From NCBI GenBank assembly GCA_030673355.1, contig DAOVJF010000041.1:1-11394 (forward strand): a DNA stretch of 11,394 nt. The letters are read 5' to 3'. Each line of letters opens with the position of its first letter. The stretch's first letter is position 1. The DNA is from Planctomycetota bacterium. Lineage in GTDB: Bacteria; JAJVIF01; JAPKYR01. Shown piece after piece: positions 1-7,664 of the stretch. Position numbers and translations under genes: made by a program. The notes under the pieces are model-generated. The model did no database searches. It was not told the DNA's origin and worked only from the letters and a program-made list of their open reading frames with translations.

Positions 1-396
1 GTTTCTGAGGTTGAGAATCAAAGGGGGTACATGAAGTGGCGATTCAAGGGGGTTGAAGGGACATTCGATCCTAATATCAGCCCGACCTCACGGGATTTCC
101 CGGTACCACCTGGATTGTGGTCGATGGATCCGACCAAACTCGAAATGCTTGGAAGCAACCGGGTGATCCTGGAATGGCCCGGCGTTCAGGGCACCGAGGC
201 GACCGCCAGGAGTTACGAGGTTATCAGGGGAACAGGCGATACAATGGCGATCCGTCGCACTTATGTGGTCACATTTAATTATGGTGAAAACGCGTATGAG
301 TTCGTGATGTTTATACCGAATCCTAACTTTGAGCGGAATTACATTGAAGCTTTCTGGGCGTCGATCGAGGATGTGCAGATCGAAATTCAAGAATGA
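1..396 (+). CDS. 3' part of an unrecognised protein gene (5' end outside window)
   Basis: The reading frame is open from base 1 to the TGA at 394-396. The first ATG is at 31, but the run of G at 23-27 is only three bases from it, too close for a good ribosome site, so I read this as the C-terminal ~131 residues of a longer gene. The visible part has no membrane segment. It is rich in alternating hydrophobic and polar residues (for example RRTYVVTFNYGENAYEFVMF), suggesting a beta-sheet domain, and ends in an acidic, aromatic tail. I do not recognise the family and assign no function. The next gene on this strand begins about 165 bases later, beyond a strong hairpin, so co-transcription is doubtful. 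Confidence 0.65.
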   Translation, partial: VSEVENQRGYMKWRFKGVEGTFDPNISPTSRDFPVPPGLWSMDPTKLEMLGSNRVILEWPGVQGTEATARSYEVIRGTGDTMAIRRTYVVTFNYGENAYEFVMFIPNPNFERNYIEAFWASIEDVQIEIQE

Positions 397-438
397 GTTA
401 CTTGATAAGGGGCAATATAAACAGGGATTATATAAACT

Positions 439-477
439 GGGGACATCTCATTTCGTACCCGAAATGCAGGTGTCCCC
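439..477. repeat. Strong imperfect palindrome (hairpin) in intergenic spacer
   Basis: Bases 439-455 pair with 460-477 around the four-base loop TACC. This gives 17 pairs, one of them G-T, with a single bulged C at 467. The outer arms read GGGGACA and TGTCCCC, the inner arms CATTTCG and CGAAATG. CGAAATGCA recurs at 477-485 as a direct repeat of 460-468. No T-run follows, so it is a poor intrinsic terminator. Hairpins with GGGGACA/TGTCCCC arms are familiar at the ends of IS200-like and REP-associated elements, so it may be a relic of one; that origin is inference. Confidence 0.6.
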
Positions 478-521
478 GAAATGCATTTGCTGTTCTGAAG
501 CTGATAATTTACAATCTCAGT

Positions 522-534
522 GGTACTTTTAACC
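522..534 (+). repeat. 13-base direct repeat, copy 1 (GGTACTTTTAACC)
   Basis: The 13-mer GGTACTTTTAACC occurs here and again at 4595-4607 in the same orientation. The two copies bracket the beta-propeller gene and the Ig-repeat lipoprotein gene. Motifs of the form TGGTACTTTT followed by AACC are reminiscent of the internal repeats in IS21-family ends, so this could be an insertion-sequence scar. A shared regulatory site is less likely, because the copies face their genes in opposite senses. The match is exact; the interpretation is weak. Confidence 0.35.
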
Positions 535-562
535 CACCTGGTTTTAGGGTAAGGATATGAAC

Positions 563-2074
563 ATGCACGGGAATAAAACATCACGATTCCTTTTGTTAAT
601 AATCCTCTTAAGCATCACACAAATGCCTTGTAAATCAAGCGTCGGAGCAGAATTCCCTCCTGGCTGGCCTGTAACAATTGCTGGTGAAGAAGGTATCTGT
701 AGATTCAGTGATTTTGATATCGACAATAATGGTAATGTTTTTGTGACTGGGATTTTTGGTGGAAGTATCGATTTGGATCCTGGACCAGAGAACGAAATTT
801 TGTTTAATTCAACTGACTCTGAACGAGGGGGTGTATTTGTCTGTAAATACGATGCCAACGGAAATTACATATGGTCAGACGTTAGCCTGTACTATCCAAC
901 TCAAACAGACTGGTATGATATTTTCGTCGATGATGATGGCTACTTATATGTAACTGGCTATGAATGGGACTTGTTATTGCAGGATTCTCCTGATATTCCT
1001 GGCAGAGATACTGAAGGAGGCCACTCGGCACCTGCAATACTTACTAAATATGATCCTGACGGTAACATTGTTTTAGATCTTGAATGGGGATTAACTTCCC
1101 AGGGTTTTGGGGAAAGTTATGGTAATTGTGTCATTGTAAATCAGGCAGGCAATATTTTTGTCGCTGGTGCATTCCATCATGAAGTAGATTTCGATCCTGG
1201 GAAGGGAACCCATTATATGATCGCTCAAGGTGGGAGATTTACGAAAAGTTGTTATCTCGCTAGTTTTGACAACAGTGGTCAACTTCTATGGGTCCGCACA
1301 TGGGGTGGTACTTGGATAAGTGAATTACCGTTGGATATGGAAATAGACATTAATGGAGACTTGTATGTGACGGGTTATATAAGTGTTGAGGGTAATGATA
1401 TTATTTTTGATTCAGGTGAAAGGATTTCTCCGTCTCCGAACATCGGGGGGTTAGGTTCATTTTTAAATAAATTCAATGATAAGGGAGACTTATTATTTTC
1501 TGAAGTCTGGGGAGGGCCTACTGGCGATGATAAATCAAAAGGAAGATCACTTGTTGTCACAGACTCTGGCTTGATTTATCTCCTGGGATCATATTTTGGA
1601 TCGATGGAATTAAACATTAACGATAGCATCGAGAGCTTCACATCTAACGGCGGTTATGATAATTACCTTGCAGGATTTGACTCAACTGGCTCATTCCTTT
1701 GGTGTACCACCTGGGGAAGCGAAGAAACTGACTATGCATTCGAAATTCAAGTTAATAATGCTGGTGACATCTTGGTTTGCGGAAGGCTCGAGGACTCGAT
1801 AGACTTAGATCCTGGACAAGGATACGAGCTGAATAATACTACGGAGGATTCTCTTGGATATTTAACTTCATTTGACTCCGACGGTAATTACCAGTGGGCT
1901 CGAACATGGCCAAATTCTTTATTCAAATTCGTCATTCAGCCTGAAAACACAATATTTGCAGTGGGGAAGTATAGAGATGTACTTGAGTATGAAAATGATG
2001 ATGGCAGTATTGGATTAAGAAAAGCTATTGGCATTTCTGATGGATATATCATGCCAGTACATCTCCCTGATTAA
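563..2074 (+). CDS. Exported seven-repeat beta-propeller (SBBP-type) protein
   Basis: The start is placed at the ATG at 563 because AAGGA (551-555) is seven bases upstream. The ATG at 557 is only one base from it and would add two residues. The N-terminus has a basic stretch, a leucine/isoleucine-rich core (FLLLIILLSI) and a likely signal-peptidase I site after SSVGA, so the ~503-residue protein should be secreted. The mature part has about seven repeats built on a D-x-x-G-x-(I/V)-(F/Y)-V-(T/A)-G core, for example NGNVFVTGIF, DGYLYVTGYE, AGNIFVAGAF, NGDLYVTGYI and AGDILVCGRL, with recurring (D/E)xDLDPG and WxRTWGG motifs. This matches SBBP-type repeats that close into a beta-propeller. There is no sorting domain at the C-terminus. 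Ligand and role are unknown; cell-surface or extracellular binding is likely. Codons are visibly AT-richer than in aroKB or valS. Confidence 0.85.
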   Translation: MHGNKTSRFLLLIILLSITQMPCKSSVGAEFPPGWPVTIAGEEGICRFSDFDIDNNGNVFVTGIFGGSIDLDPGPENEILFNSTDSERGGVFVCKYDANGNYIWSDVSLYYPTQTDWYDIFVDDDGYLYVTGYEWDLLLQDSPDIPGRDTEGGHSAPAILTKYDPDGNIVLDLEWGLTSQGFGESYGNCVIVNQAGNIFVAGAFHHEVDFDPGKGTHYMIAQGGRFTKSCYLASFDNSGQLLWVRTWGGTWISELPLDMEIDINGDLYVTGYISVEGNDIIFDSGERISPSPNIGGLGSFLNKFNDKGDLLFSEVWGGPTGDDKSKGRSLVVTDSGLIYLLGSYFGSMELNINDSIESFTSNGGYDNYLAGFDSTGSFLWCTTWGSEETDYAFEIQVNNAGDILVCGRLEDSIDLDPGQGYELNNTTEDSLGYLTSFDSDGNYQWARTWPNSLFKFVIQPENTIFAVGKYRDVLEYENDDGSIGLRKAIGISDGYIMPVHLPD

Positions 2075-2110
2075 CCTGTTTGTTCTACCTCCTAAGCGTG
2101 TAGGCATAAT

Positions 2111-2142
2111 AAAAGAGACGCCTTTTTTTAGGCATCTCTCTT
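2111..2142. terminator. Probable convergent terminator between two exported-protein genes
   Basis: Bases 2111-2122 (AAAAGAGACGCC) pair with 2131-2142 (GGCATCTCTCTT), with two mismatches, around a T-rich loop at 2123-2130. The hairpin is 37 bases after the + strand stop and 39 bases after the - strand stop. It has A-rich sequence on its left, which reads as T on the - strand. The position suits termination of both convergent genes, but neither T-tract is long. Confidence 0.45.
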
Positions 2143-2180
2143 GTAAAATCTAACTTACCAAAGGATTTACTTGTCAACAG

Positions 2181-4499
2181 CTAATCATCGACAGGACCGG
2201 CTCCTGCAATTTCAAGAGAATCGCAAAACGCGGGAGTCAGATCGGTGTTGTTCGACTCATCGGTCGCGCGCACCTCAATCTCCCAGATCCCCTGGTACAA
2301 ACTTCCAATAACCAGGGATTCTGAGGAGTAATGACTGCTCCATGTATCCCACATGAAATATCCGGGGCCTTTCTTATGGTACTGGTAAGTCAGGTTGAAG
2401 CTCTCGGTACAGTTGTCGGTTCCACTTACGTCGATAGTTACCTCGGTCGTTCCCTCAGGATACGATGTACAGCCTGACACAATCGATGTTTCCGGCGGAG
2501 TCGAGTCAGAATCGCATGGATCGGGAGCACCGGAGATATCCACCGGACCGAAATAGGCGGGATTCAGGTCGGGATTGCCGGATGCGTCAATACCCCTGAC
2601 CTCGAACTCCCAGATACTGTCATAAAGGCCGGGAATGCCGATGGTTTCACAGGCGTAGTGACTGGTCCAGGAATCGTAGTACAGGTCAGCCTGGAGCTTC
2701 TTATGGTAGTCGAAGGTGATCTCCGATGATGGCGTGCAGTTATCGTAAGCGGAAACACCCAGCGTTATGTAAGTCGTTCCGGACGGGTAGCTGGATTTAC
2801 CGGAAGTAATCATCGTAACCGGCGGGGTCAGATCCAAATCGCACGGGTTACCCGCGATAGCCACATTGTCGCACAAGACCGGACTTGGATCCGGGTTTTG
2901 AAGTTCATCAACCGCGCGGAATTCAAAATTCCAGATGCCATCGTAAAGGCCTTCGACCAGAATAGCTTCGGATGAATAATGTGCGCTCCAGGTGTCGAAT
3001 GAGGACGATCCCGGGGCTTTCTTATGGTACTGGTACGAGAGATCGGGTATCTGGGTGCAGTTATCGCTTCCCGAGACGCCGAAGGTAATACTTGTTGTGC
3101 CCACGCCATAATCGAAGCATCCGAAAGTCAGGGTCGTATCGGGAGGAATAGTATCGTTGTCGCATGGGTCCGGGGCGTTCGGATTGAATGTAAAATTGCA
3201 CTCGGCAGGGCTTGGATCGACTCTTCCTTCACTGTCCACGGCACGGATGTCGATCTCCCAGTATCCTACTGTCAGGATATCGAAGGAAAGTGCGGGACCG
3301 GAAGCGTACGACCAGTCGTTAACCATGATACCATTTGCCCAGATCCGGTATTCGTAGGTTAATTCTCCCGATGGTGTAACTGTGCTCGATCCTGTCACAG
3401 TCAGGGTGACATAATCATTAGGCCATTCCGTTTCAGGACATCCTGATGTAATAGTTGTGTCCGGAGCCGTGACCGGTTCGTCAATTTGGAAATTACATTC
3501 AGCCGGTGTTTCATCCACACGGCCGTCCTCATCCACAGCTCGCACATGAATCTGCCAGTCGCCTGTTGTCAGGTTTTCAAGGAGTAGGGAATTACCCGTA
3601 AATGCAGTCCAGGCTGTATCCAGCGTCCCATTTTTATAGGTCCGGTATTCGAATGTAAGGTCGCCGGGCACGGTGATTTCACTCGAACCGGATACTGTCA
3701 GGGTCACAGAACTCTCTGTGAAAAATCCATCAGGACATCCCGAATCGATTGAGGTTTCAGGAGGCAGCGTGGTGTCTTCAAGGTTTGCGGGGAAATGACA
3801 CTCTTCGGCTGTTAGATCAGCCTGCCCTTCGCTGTCAATCGCCCGGACATTGATGATCCAGTCGCCGGTTGTGAGATTCTGAATCGTAATTTCCGGTCCC
3901 GGGTGCGCGGTCCAGTCTTCCTGGAGAACACCGTTTTTTAATGTTCTGAACTCAAATGTGATCTCGTCTGGCGGGGTGAATCCGCTTGTGCCTGAGACGG
4001 TCAGGATAATTGAATCCTGGAACCATGTACCATCCGGGCATCCGGAATCGATCGATGTATCAGGCGGAGCGGTTCCCCCGTCGTAATCAACCACGAAGCT
4101 AATTTCCACAGGAGTTGGATCGGGCTGGCCGTCCTTGTCGATCGCACGGACCTGGACTACCCATTCCCCGGTAGACAGGTTGGTAATTACAATATCAGCA
4201 CCAGAGACCCTTACCCAGTCCTGAGCCAGTATCCCGTTTTTATACGTGCGCCATTCGTAACTGAGATTTTCTGTCGAGGTTGTTTCGCTTGAACCTGTTA
4301 CGGTTAGCGTGATTGAACCCTGACGGATAACCTCGTCGGGAAGATCTGTAATAATTGATGTTTCCGGTGGATCGCCCGGCAGGTCAGGTGTTACTCCTGA
4401 ACTTCCTCCGCCACCGCATCCGACCATGATCAGGTAAATAACAAGTGTGATCAAAGTTAAAAGTAAAAAAAATCGGAATCCTCTGGCAAGATCGAACAT
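2181..4499 (-). CDS. Surface lipoprotein with seven Ig-like repeats
   Basis: The start is the ATG at 4497-4499, preceded by a perfect AAGGAGG nine bases away. An upstream TTG at 4551-4553 would add 18 residues but has no ribosome site. The 772-residue product begins with a hydrophobic segment ending in LIMVGC followed by GGGGSSG, a lipoprotein signal with Cys28 as the lipidated residue. Seven repeats of about 100-107 residues follow, each opening PP(E/D)TSI or PDTTI and closing with WEIEVRAxDxxGxxDxxPxxC. Repeats 1-4 carry a (T/S)YEYRTYKNG-like strand. Repeats 5-7 carry DNCT and YQYHKK plus SHYSSE, so the array has two subtypes. Repeats 2-4 have paired cysteines (SGCP and AEC), suggesting a disulfide per domain. 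Such arrays act as stalks or adhesive surface proteins; the specific role here is unknown. It converges on the propeller gene. Confidence 0.85.
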   Translation of the reverse strand: MFDLARGFRFFLLLTLITLVIYLIMVGCGGGGSSGVTPDLPGDPPETSIITDLPDEVIRQGSITLTVTGSSETTSTENLSYEWRTYKNGILAQDWVRVSGADIVITNLSTGEWVVQVRAIDKDGQPDPTPVEISFVVDYDGGTAPPDTSIDSGCPDGTWFQDSIILTVSGTSGFTPPDEITFEFRTLKNGVLQEDWTAHPGPEITIQNLTTGDWIINVRAIDSEGQADLTAEECHFPANLEDTTLPPETSIDSGCPDGFFTESSVTLTVSGSSEITVPGDLTFEYRTYKNGTLDTAWTAFTGNSLLLENLTTGDWQIHVRAVDEDGRVDETPAECNFQIDEPVTAPDTTITSGCPETEWPNDYVTLTVTGSSTVTPSGELTYEYRIWANGIMVNDWSYASGPALSFDILTVGYWEIDIRAVDSEGRVDPSPAECNFTFNPNAPDPCDNDTIPPDTTLTFGCFDYGVGTTSITFGVSGSDNCTQIPDLSYQYHKKAPGSSSFDTWSAHYSSEAILVEGLYDGIWNFEFRAVDELQNPDPSPVLCDNVAIAGNPCDLDLTPPVTMITSGKSSYPSGTTYITLGVSAYDNCTPSSEITFDYHKKLQADLYYDSWTSHYACETIGIPGLYDSIWEFEVRGIDASGNPDLNPAYFGPVDISGAPDPCDSDSTPPETSIVSGCTSYPEGTTEVTIDVSGTDNCTESFNLTYQYHKKGPGYFMWDTWSSHYSSESLVIGSLYQGIWEIEVRATDESNNTDLTPAFCDSLEIAGAGPVDD

Positions 4500-4508
4500 T
4501 AGCAGTTT

Positions 4509-4515
4509 CCTCCTT
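4509..4515 (-). promoter_or_regulatory. Shine-Dalgarno AAGGAGG that fixes the lipoprotein start
   Basis: On the - strand the sequence is AAGGAGG, nine bases, then ATG at 4499. It is a near-consensus ribosome site and rules in the shorter start over the TTG at 4553. Confidence 0.8.
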
Positions 4516-4594
4516 GGAAAACCTCTAAAAATCCTCACAATGCAGTTTCGCAACTACATAGTGTTTCGAAATTAATATCCGATCTTGCGATGGG

Positions 4595-4607
4595 GGTACT
4601 TTTAACC
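4595..4607 (+). repeat. 13-base direct repeat, copy 2 (GGTACTTTTAACC)
   Basis: This is an exact match to 522-534 in the same orientation, here within TGGGGGTACTTTTAACC. It lies about 95 bases upstream of the - strand lipoprotein start. It may be an insertion-sequence end relic; a promoter role cannot be shown. Confidence 0.35.
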
Positions 4608-4709
4608 AGATAAAATCAAACGCAATCAATAATGAAATAAAAAAGCAAAAGCCATTTTGATAATCACCCTGCCCTCTCCGAACGCAGCCAGCAAGCGCCC
4701 CTGCGATAT

Positions 4710-4732
4710 AAAAAACATGCTTTCACCAAGCA
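4710..4732 (-). terminator. Weak intrinsic terminator downstream of folB
   Basis: Read on the - strand, TGCTT, a five-base loop and AAGCA form a short stem, followed after two bases by six T. It lies about 70 bases past the folB stop. The stem has only five pairs, so efficiency would be low, but it separates folB from the lipoprotein gene on the same strand. Confidence 0.4.
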
Positions 4733-4804
4733 GAGTTTAGTGTGCCTGGTAAAATTAAAAAGCGTGTTTCAACCGATCAGTTTAATAGGGGGACTTCCTG
4801 TCAC

Positions 4805-5158
4805 TCACTCATCGCTCCTGATAATCTTTACAGAAACGCTTTCCGCGTTTGGCAGCGCCCCTGGTTTTTCAACTCCAACCCGGACCTTTTTTACCTTTGA
4901 ATACGCAAGGCAGAATGAAGCTATCTTCTCAGCTAAAGCCTCAAGCAGGCGGAACTCAGTACCCTTAATTTCTTCCAGCAGGTTTTCAACCAGAATATGA
5001 TAATCCAGAGCGTCCTCGAGCTTATCTGACTGACCGGGCTTCATAAGGTTGAGCATAAGGTCAATATTGATCACAATGTCCTGTTTCTCGATCCACTCCG
5101 AATCCTCGACACCGATAAGCAGGCTAGCCTTGAGATTCCGAATTTGAATTTGATCCAT
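4805..5158 (-). CDS. folB: Dihydroneopterin aldolase
   Basis: FolB cleaves 7,8-dihydroneopterin to 6-hydroxymethyl-7,8-dihydropterin and glycolaldehyde in tetrahydrofolate synthesis, in the cytosol. The 117-residue product is close to the usual ~120. It shows the family pattern along its length: an opening IxIRNLKAxLLIGV strand, Glu21 after the GVED turn, Tyr53 in ALDYH, the helix LLEALAEKIAS, and Lys98 in EKPGALPNAESV. Glu21, Tyr53 and Lys98 line up with the catalytic residues of E. coli FolB. The ATG at 5158 has only a modest GGGG-type ribosome site. The gene stands alone rather than next to other folate genes, and is divergent from the 5419-7638 unit. Confidence 0.92.
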   Translation of the reverse strand: MDQIQIRNLKASLLIGVEDSEWIEKQDIVINIDLMLNLMKPGQSDKLEDALDYHILVENLLEEIKGTEFRLLEALAEKIASFCLAYSKVKKVRVGVEKPGALPNAESVSVKIIRSDE

Positions 5159-5194
5159 GTGGTGCCCCTGATGTTTTACGATAATCCACTTTTG

Positions 5195-5223
5195 AAAATA
5201 TCTCGATAATTCTTAAATTCCAA
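5195..5223 (-). promoter_or_regulatory. Candidate sigma70-type promoter for folB
   Basis: On the - strand, TTGGAA (5223-5218) is followed by a 17-base spacer and TATTTT (5200-5195). Each hexamer matches consensus at four of six positions. The predicted start, near 5188, gives a leader of about 30 bases before the folB ATG. Confidence 0.35.
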
Positions 5224-5226
5224 CCT

Positions 5227-5249
5227 CTTACCCCATATGGCAGGGTAAG
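5227..5249. repeat. Perfect 7-base inverted repeat upstream of folB
   Basis: CTTACCC (5227-5233) and GGGTAAG (5243-5249) are perfect inverted repeats separated by nine bases. They lie directly upstream of the candidate folB -35 box in the divergent region. The geometry fits a dimeric regulator site, but a single copy cannot prove it. Confidence 0.35.
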
Positions 5250-5390
5250 TCTCCGGTAACCCCTTTTGTTTTCAGAGTTTTCTATCCCCGAAAAAAAGTA
5301 TTATACCTGATATCGTAATGAAATGGGAATCTCTATCGATCGTCCGGTTTGAAGGGAAAGTTCCCTCTTTCACGAATCTCCCCGTCAAGG

Positions 5391-5396
5391 TATAAT
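5391..5396 (+). promoter_or_regulatory. Candidate -10 box for the 5419-7638 unit
   Basis: A perfect TATAAT lies 22 bases before the ATG at 5419. No good -35 hexamer sits at the usual distance; TTTCAC at 5368-5373 is the best and is poor. A small palindrome, AGGGAA-AG-TTCCCT at 5353-5366, sits just upstream and could bind a regulator. The start would leave a short leader with the GGAGG ribosome site. Confidence 0.4.
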
Positions 5397-5418
5397 CTTT
5401 GTTCACGGAGGATGATAT

Positions 5419-5931
5419 ATGGAACAGCGTGTTGTCAAGTATCTCCCTGAAAATAGCCCGGTAAAAATTGAAAAATTTAACTGTGAATATCAGGTTTTCA
5501 AGGAAGCGACTACTTTCGCATCCCGGAAAGATGAAGGGGTGTACGCATCCGTCAATTTTTTAGTTAACCGGTCATCGGAGGATGATGCAAGAGACCCCGG
5601 CGGGATCGAGGCGGTCGAGTTTATAATTGTGCTGTTCGATGTTTTCGATCACTTTCTTTCAAGTGTGCAGGGCCTTGCCGGACCCGGGAAATATCCGTCG
5701 GGAAAGAAAAAGTACCGTTCAAGGTGGGTCTTCGATGTTGACGGAGCGTTCGGCATGTACCATGCGCTCGCGTTTCCATCCCAGGTCAGGTTCCTCGATG
5801 GTGAAATCTGGCGCTGTAACCGTACAGAGTGTATTGACTGGATAAATGAAATAATAGAAGAGTCCGGATCAACGGTCAGTGAAGACGATATTTTCCTCGA
5901 TGGCGGTTTGCATGAGGGCTTGAGCGACTAA
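5419..5931 (+). CDS. Conserved-looking cytosolic protein of unknown function, 170 residues
   Basis: The ATG at 5419 follows CGGAGG (5406-5411) at seven bases, a good site. The product has no signal peptide or membrane segment. It has alternating strands (VYASVNFLVNRS, VEFIIVLFDVFDHFLSS), a short basic loop GKKKYRSRW and a C-terminal unit with VRFLDGEIWRCN. It ends in an acidic helix and tail. The layout of strand, strand, G-rich loop and final V-R-F-x-D-G-x-x-W strand suggests a small beta-sandwich, but I cannot name the family. It is 24 bases upstream of aroKB on the same strand, so the two are probably co-transcribed. That alone does not show a role in aromatic synthesis. Confidence 0.75.
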   Translation: MEQRVVKYLPENSPVKIEKFNCEYQVFKEATTFASRKDEGVYASVNFLVNRSSEDDARDPGGIEAVEFIIVLFDVFDHFLSSVQGLAGPGKYPSGKKKYRSRWVFDVDGAFGMYHALAFPSQVRFLDGEIWRCNRTECIDWINEIIEESGSTVSEDDIFLDGGLHEGLSD

Positions 5932-5955
5932 TGGGACTAAAAAGAAGGATTTTTA

Positions 5956-7638
5956 ATGACAGGACACCTTTACTTAACAGGATTTTCAGGCTCGGGTAAA
6001 TCGGCGGTCGGGTCTGAACTGGCCCGGCGGCTGAAAGCGGATTTCATCGACCTTGACCTGGAAATCGCGTCTCGCGCGGGAAAAGACCTTGTCGATCTGT
6101 TTGCCGAGGAATCCGAGCAGGCTTTCCGCACGATGGAACTCGAATTCCTCAATGAACTGGCATCAAAAGTGGAATCCGGTGAGAAAGGCAGCGTGGTTGC
6201 CCTCGGCGGCGGCACCATGATGAATCCGACCGCCCAGGAAATTGTCCGTGAATCTGGGAAACTCGTATGGCTCAGGGCCAAGTGGAGCACGCTTTTTGAA
6301 CGCCTGATTGAGGTAACGGACCGTCCACTGCTGCAGAAGGCCGAGAAACTTCATGAGTTCATCCAGTACAACCGGCCATTCTACGAAGGACGACTTCCGG
6401 GATACTCGCATTGCGACCTGGTCCTCGATGTCGACCACATGGGTCCAGAGGACACTGCAACCGCAATTATCCGGATAATGGACTCCGCCTGGTTCCTGAC
6501 AGTCAGCTTTTTTGAAAGGACACACTCAGTTATTTGCGACTCCGGTCTGCTCGCAAGGGTCGGCCAGATGCTTTACCAGCTCGGAATTCTCCCGCGCGGC
6601 CATGTCTGGTTGATAACTACCGGAAATCTCGACCGCGATAACCTTCCACTTGCGCGAATTGTAAAGGAAGACCTTGAAAGTACGCGGCAGGAAGTCAGAG
6701 TTTTAAGGATTCCGGACGGTGAGGAAGCGAAAACATCCGAACAGGTGAATCGAATATATGACGTCCTGCTTGGGTCGGGAACATCGCGCGAGGATTTGAT
6801 AATCGCTCTCGGAGGCGGGACTGTCAGCGATGTCGCGGGATTTGTTGCCGCGACATATCTCCGTGGGATCGATATCGTCCAGATTCCCACGACGCTTGTC
6901 GGGATGGTGGACGCGAGCCTTGGCGGAAAAACAGCCATTAATCACACGCGCGGGAAAAACCTGATCGGGGCATATCACCAGCCGAAGACGATCCTTATCG
7001 ACCCGGTGGTACTGAACACATCCGCGGATGAATATTACCTCGCCGGTCTTGCCGAACTTGTGAAGTACGGCTGTGTCGCGGACCGTTCGATCATCGATGA
7101 GTGCGAGGCAAACTGGGCCGATATTTTGAACCGTCCGACATGGGAGGAGCAGTGGACCCGTGAAGGCTGGGGCGAATTGAAAGGGAATCCCTGGATACTG
7201 ATCGATCTTATCCGTAAAGGGCTTCAGATCAAATCCCGGATTGTATCGGCCGACGAAAGGGAAATTACCGGCGAACGGACGATCCTTAATTTCGGGCACA
7301 CTTTCGCGCATGGTTTTGAAAACGCGAGCGGTTACACGATCCCGCACGGCCAGGCGGTGGCGATCGGTATGAGGGCTGCGTTCCGGCTCGGGCGCGACAG
7401 GGGATTTATTACGGACGATGAGGTCGCGAGGATGGATCAATTGCTGGGAGTGCTGGCATCGGTCGATATGATTCGCAATCTCGATGTGGAAAAGATCCTT
7501 GTAGCGATCCGGTATGATAAAAAACGCGGCAGGGAAGGCCTTAAGTTCGTACTGCCGGTACGGTTAGGCGAGGTCGAGATATTTGAGGATGTCACGGAAG
7601 AGGATATACGGAAGGGCATAGCGGATTTGATGGGGTAG
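5956..7638 (+). CDS. aroKB: Bifunctional shikimate kinase / 3-dehydroquinate synthase fusion
   Basis: The 560-residue protein joins two shikimate-pathway enzymes. Residues 1-~170 are shikimate kinase: Walker A GFSGSGKS at 9-16, Asp32 and Asp34 in FIDLDLE, Arg58 in AFRTME, GGG at 84-86, and the lid motif DRPLLQ. Residues ~178-560 are 3-dehydroquinate synthase, the NAD- and metal-dependent cyclisation of DAHP. That domain has GGGTVSDVAGF from 286, IPTTLVGMVDASLGGKT with Lys325, and metal-ligand candidates Glu367 (AGLAELVKYG), His448 (NFGHTFAH) and His464 (IPHGQAV). The kinase acts two steps after the synthase, so the fusion links non-consecutive steps. AroK-AroB fusions are known in some bacteria, for example Thermotoga. 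About 15 extra residues follow the Glu367 helix (around 383-405). The ATG at 5956 follows AAGGA (5945-5949) by six bases. Confidence 0.95.
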   Translation: MTGHLYLTGFSGSGKSAVGSELARRLKADFIDLDLEIASRAGKDLVDLFAEESEQAFRTMELEFLNELASKVESGEKGSVVALGGGTMMNPTAQEIVRESGKLVWLRAKWSTLFERLIEVTDRPLLQKAEKLHEFIQYNRPFYEGRLPGYSHCDLVLDVDHMGPEDTATAIIRIMDSAWFLTVSFFERTHSVICDSGLLARVGQMLYQLGILPRGHVWLITTGNLDRDNLPLARIVKEDLESTRQEVRVLRIPDGEEAKTSEQVNRIYDVLLGSGTSREDLIIALGGGTVSDVAGFVAATYLRGIDIVQIPTTLVGMVDASLGGKTAINHTRGKNLIGAYHQPKTILIDPVVLNTSADEYYLAGLAELVKYGCVADRSIIDECEANWADILNRPTWEEQWTREGWGELKGNPWILIDLIRKGLQIKSRIVSADEREITGERTILNFGHTFAHGFENASGYTIPHGQAVAIGMRAAFRLGRDRGFITDDEVARMDQLLGVLASVDMIRNLDVEKILVAIRYDKKRGREGLKFVLPVRLGEVEIFEDVTEEDIRKGIADLMG

Positions 7639-7664
7639 GAAAACGGAACACCGGGAACAGGCAG

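Larger units (their letters stand above)
4500..4804. other. Intergenic stretch between lipoprotein and folB genes
   Basis: Both flanking genes lie on the - strand, and no convincing coding region is visible here. The stretch holds the lipoprotein ribosome site, the second copy of the 13-base repeat (4595-4607) and a weak hairpin with T-run behind folB (4710-4732). It also has a small inverted pair CGCAG (4683-4687) and CTGCG (4701-4705). No tRNA or recognisable structured RNA was found by eye. Confidence 0.6.

Noticed and set aside
4500..4553. Upstream TTG start for the lipoprotein (18 extra residues)
   Set aside because: It has no ribosome site and would put basic and polar residues before an otherwise normal lipoprotein signal. 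The ATG at 4499 has AAGGAGG at nine bases.
4740..5000. + strand ORF overlapping folB
   Set aside because: It is antisense to folB, whose catalytic residues are all in place on the other strand.
6703..7440. - strand ORF (245 codons) opposite aroKB
   Set aside because: It is antisense to strongly conserved dehydroquinate synthase motifs and shows no recognisable domain or ribosome site.
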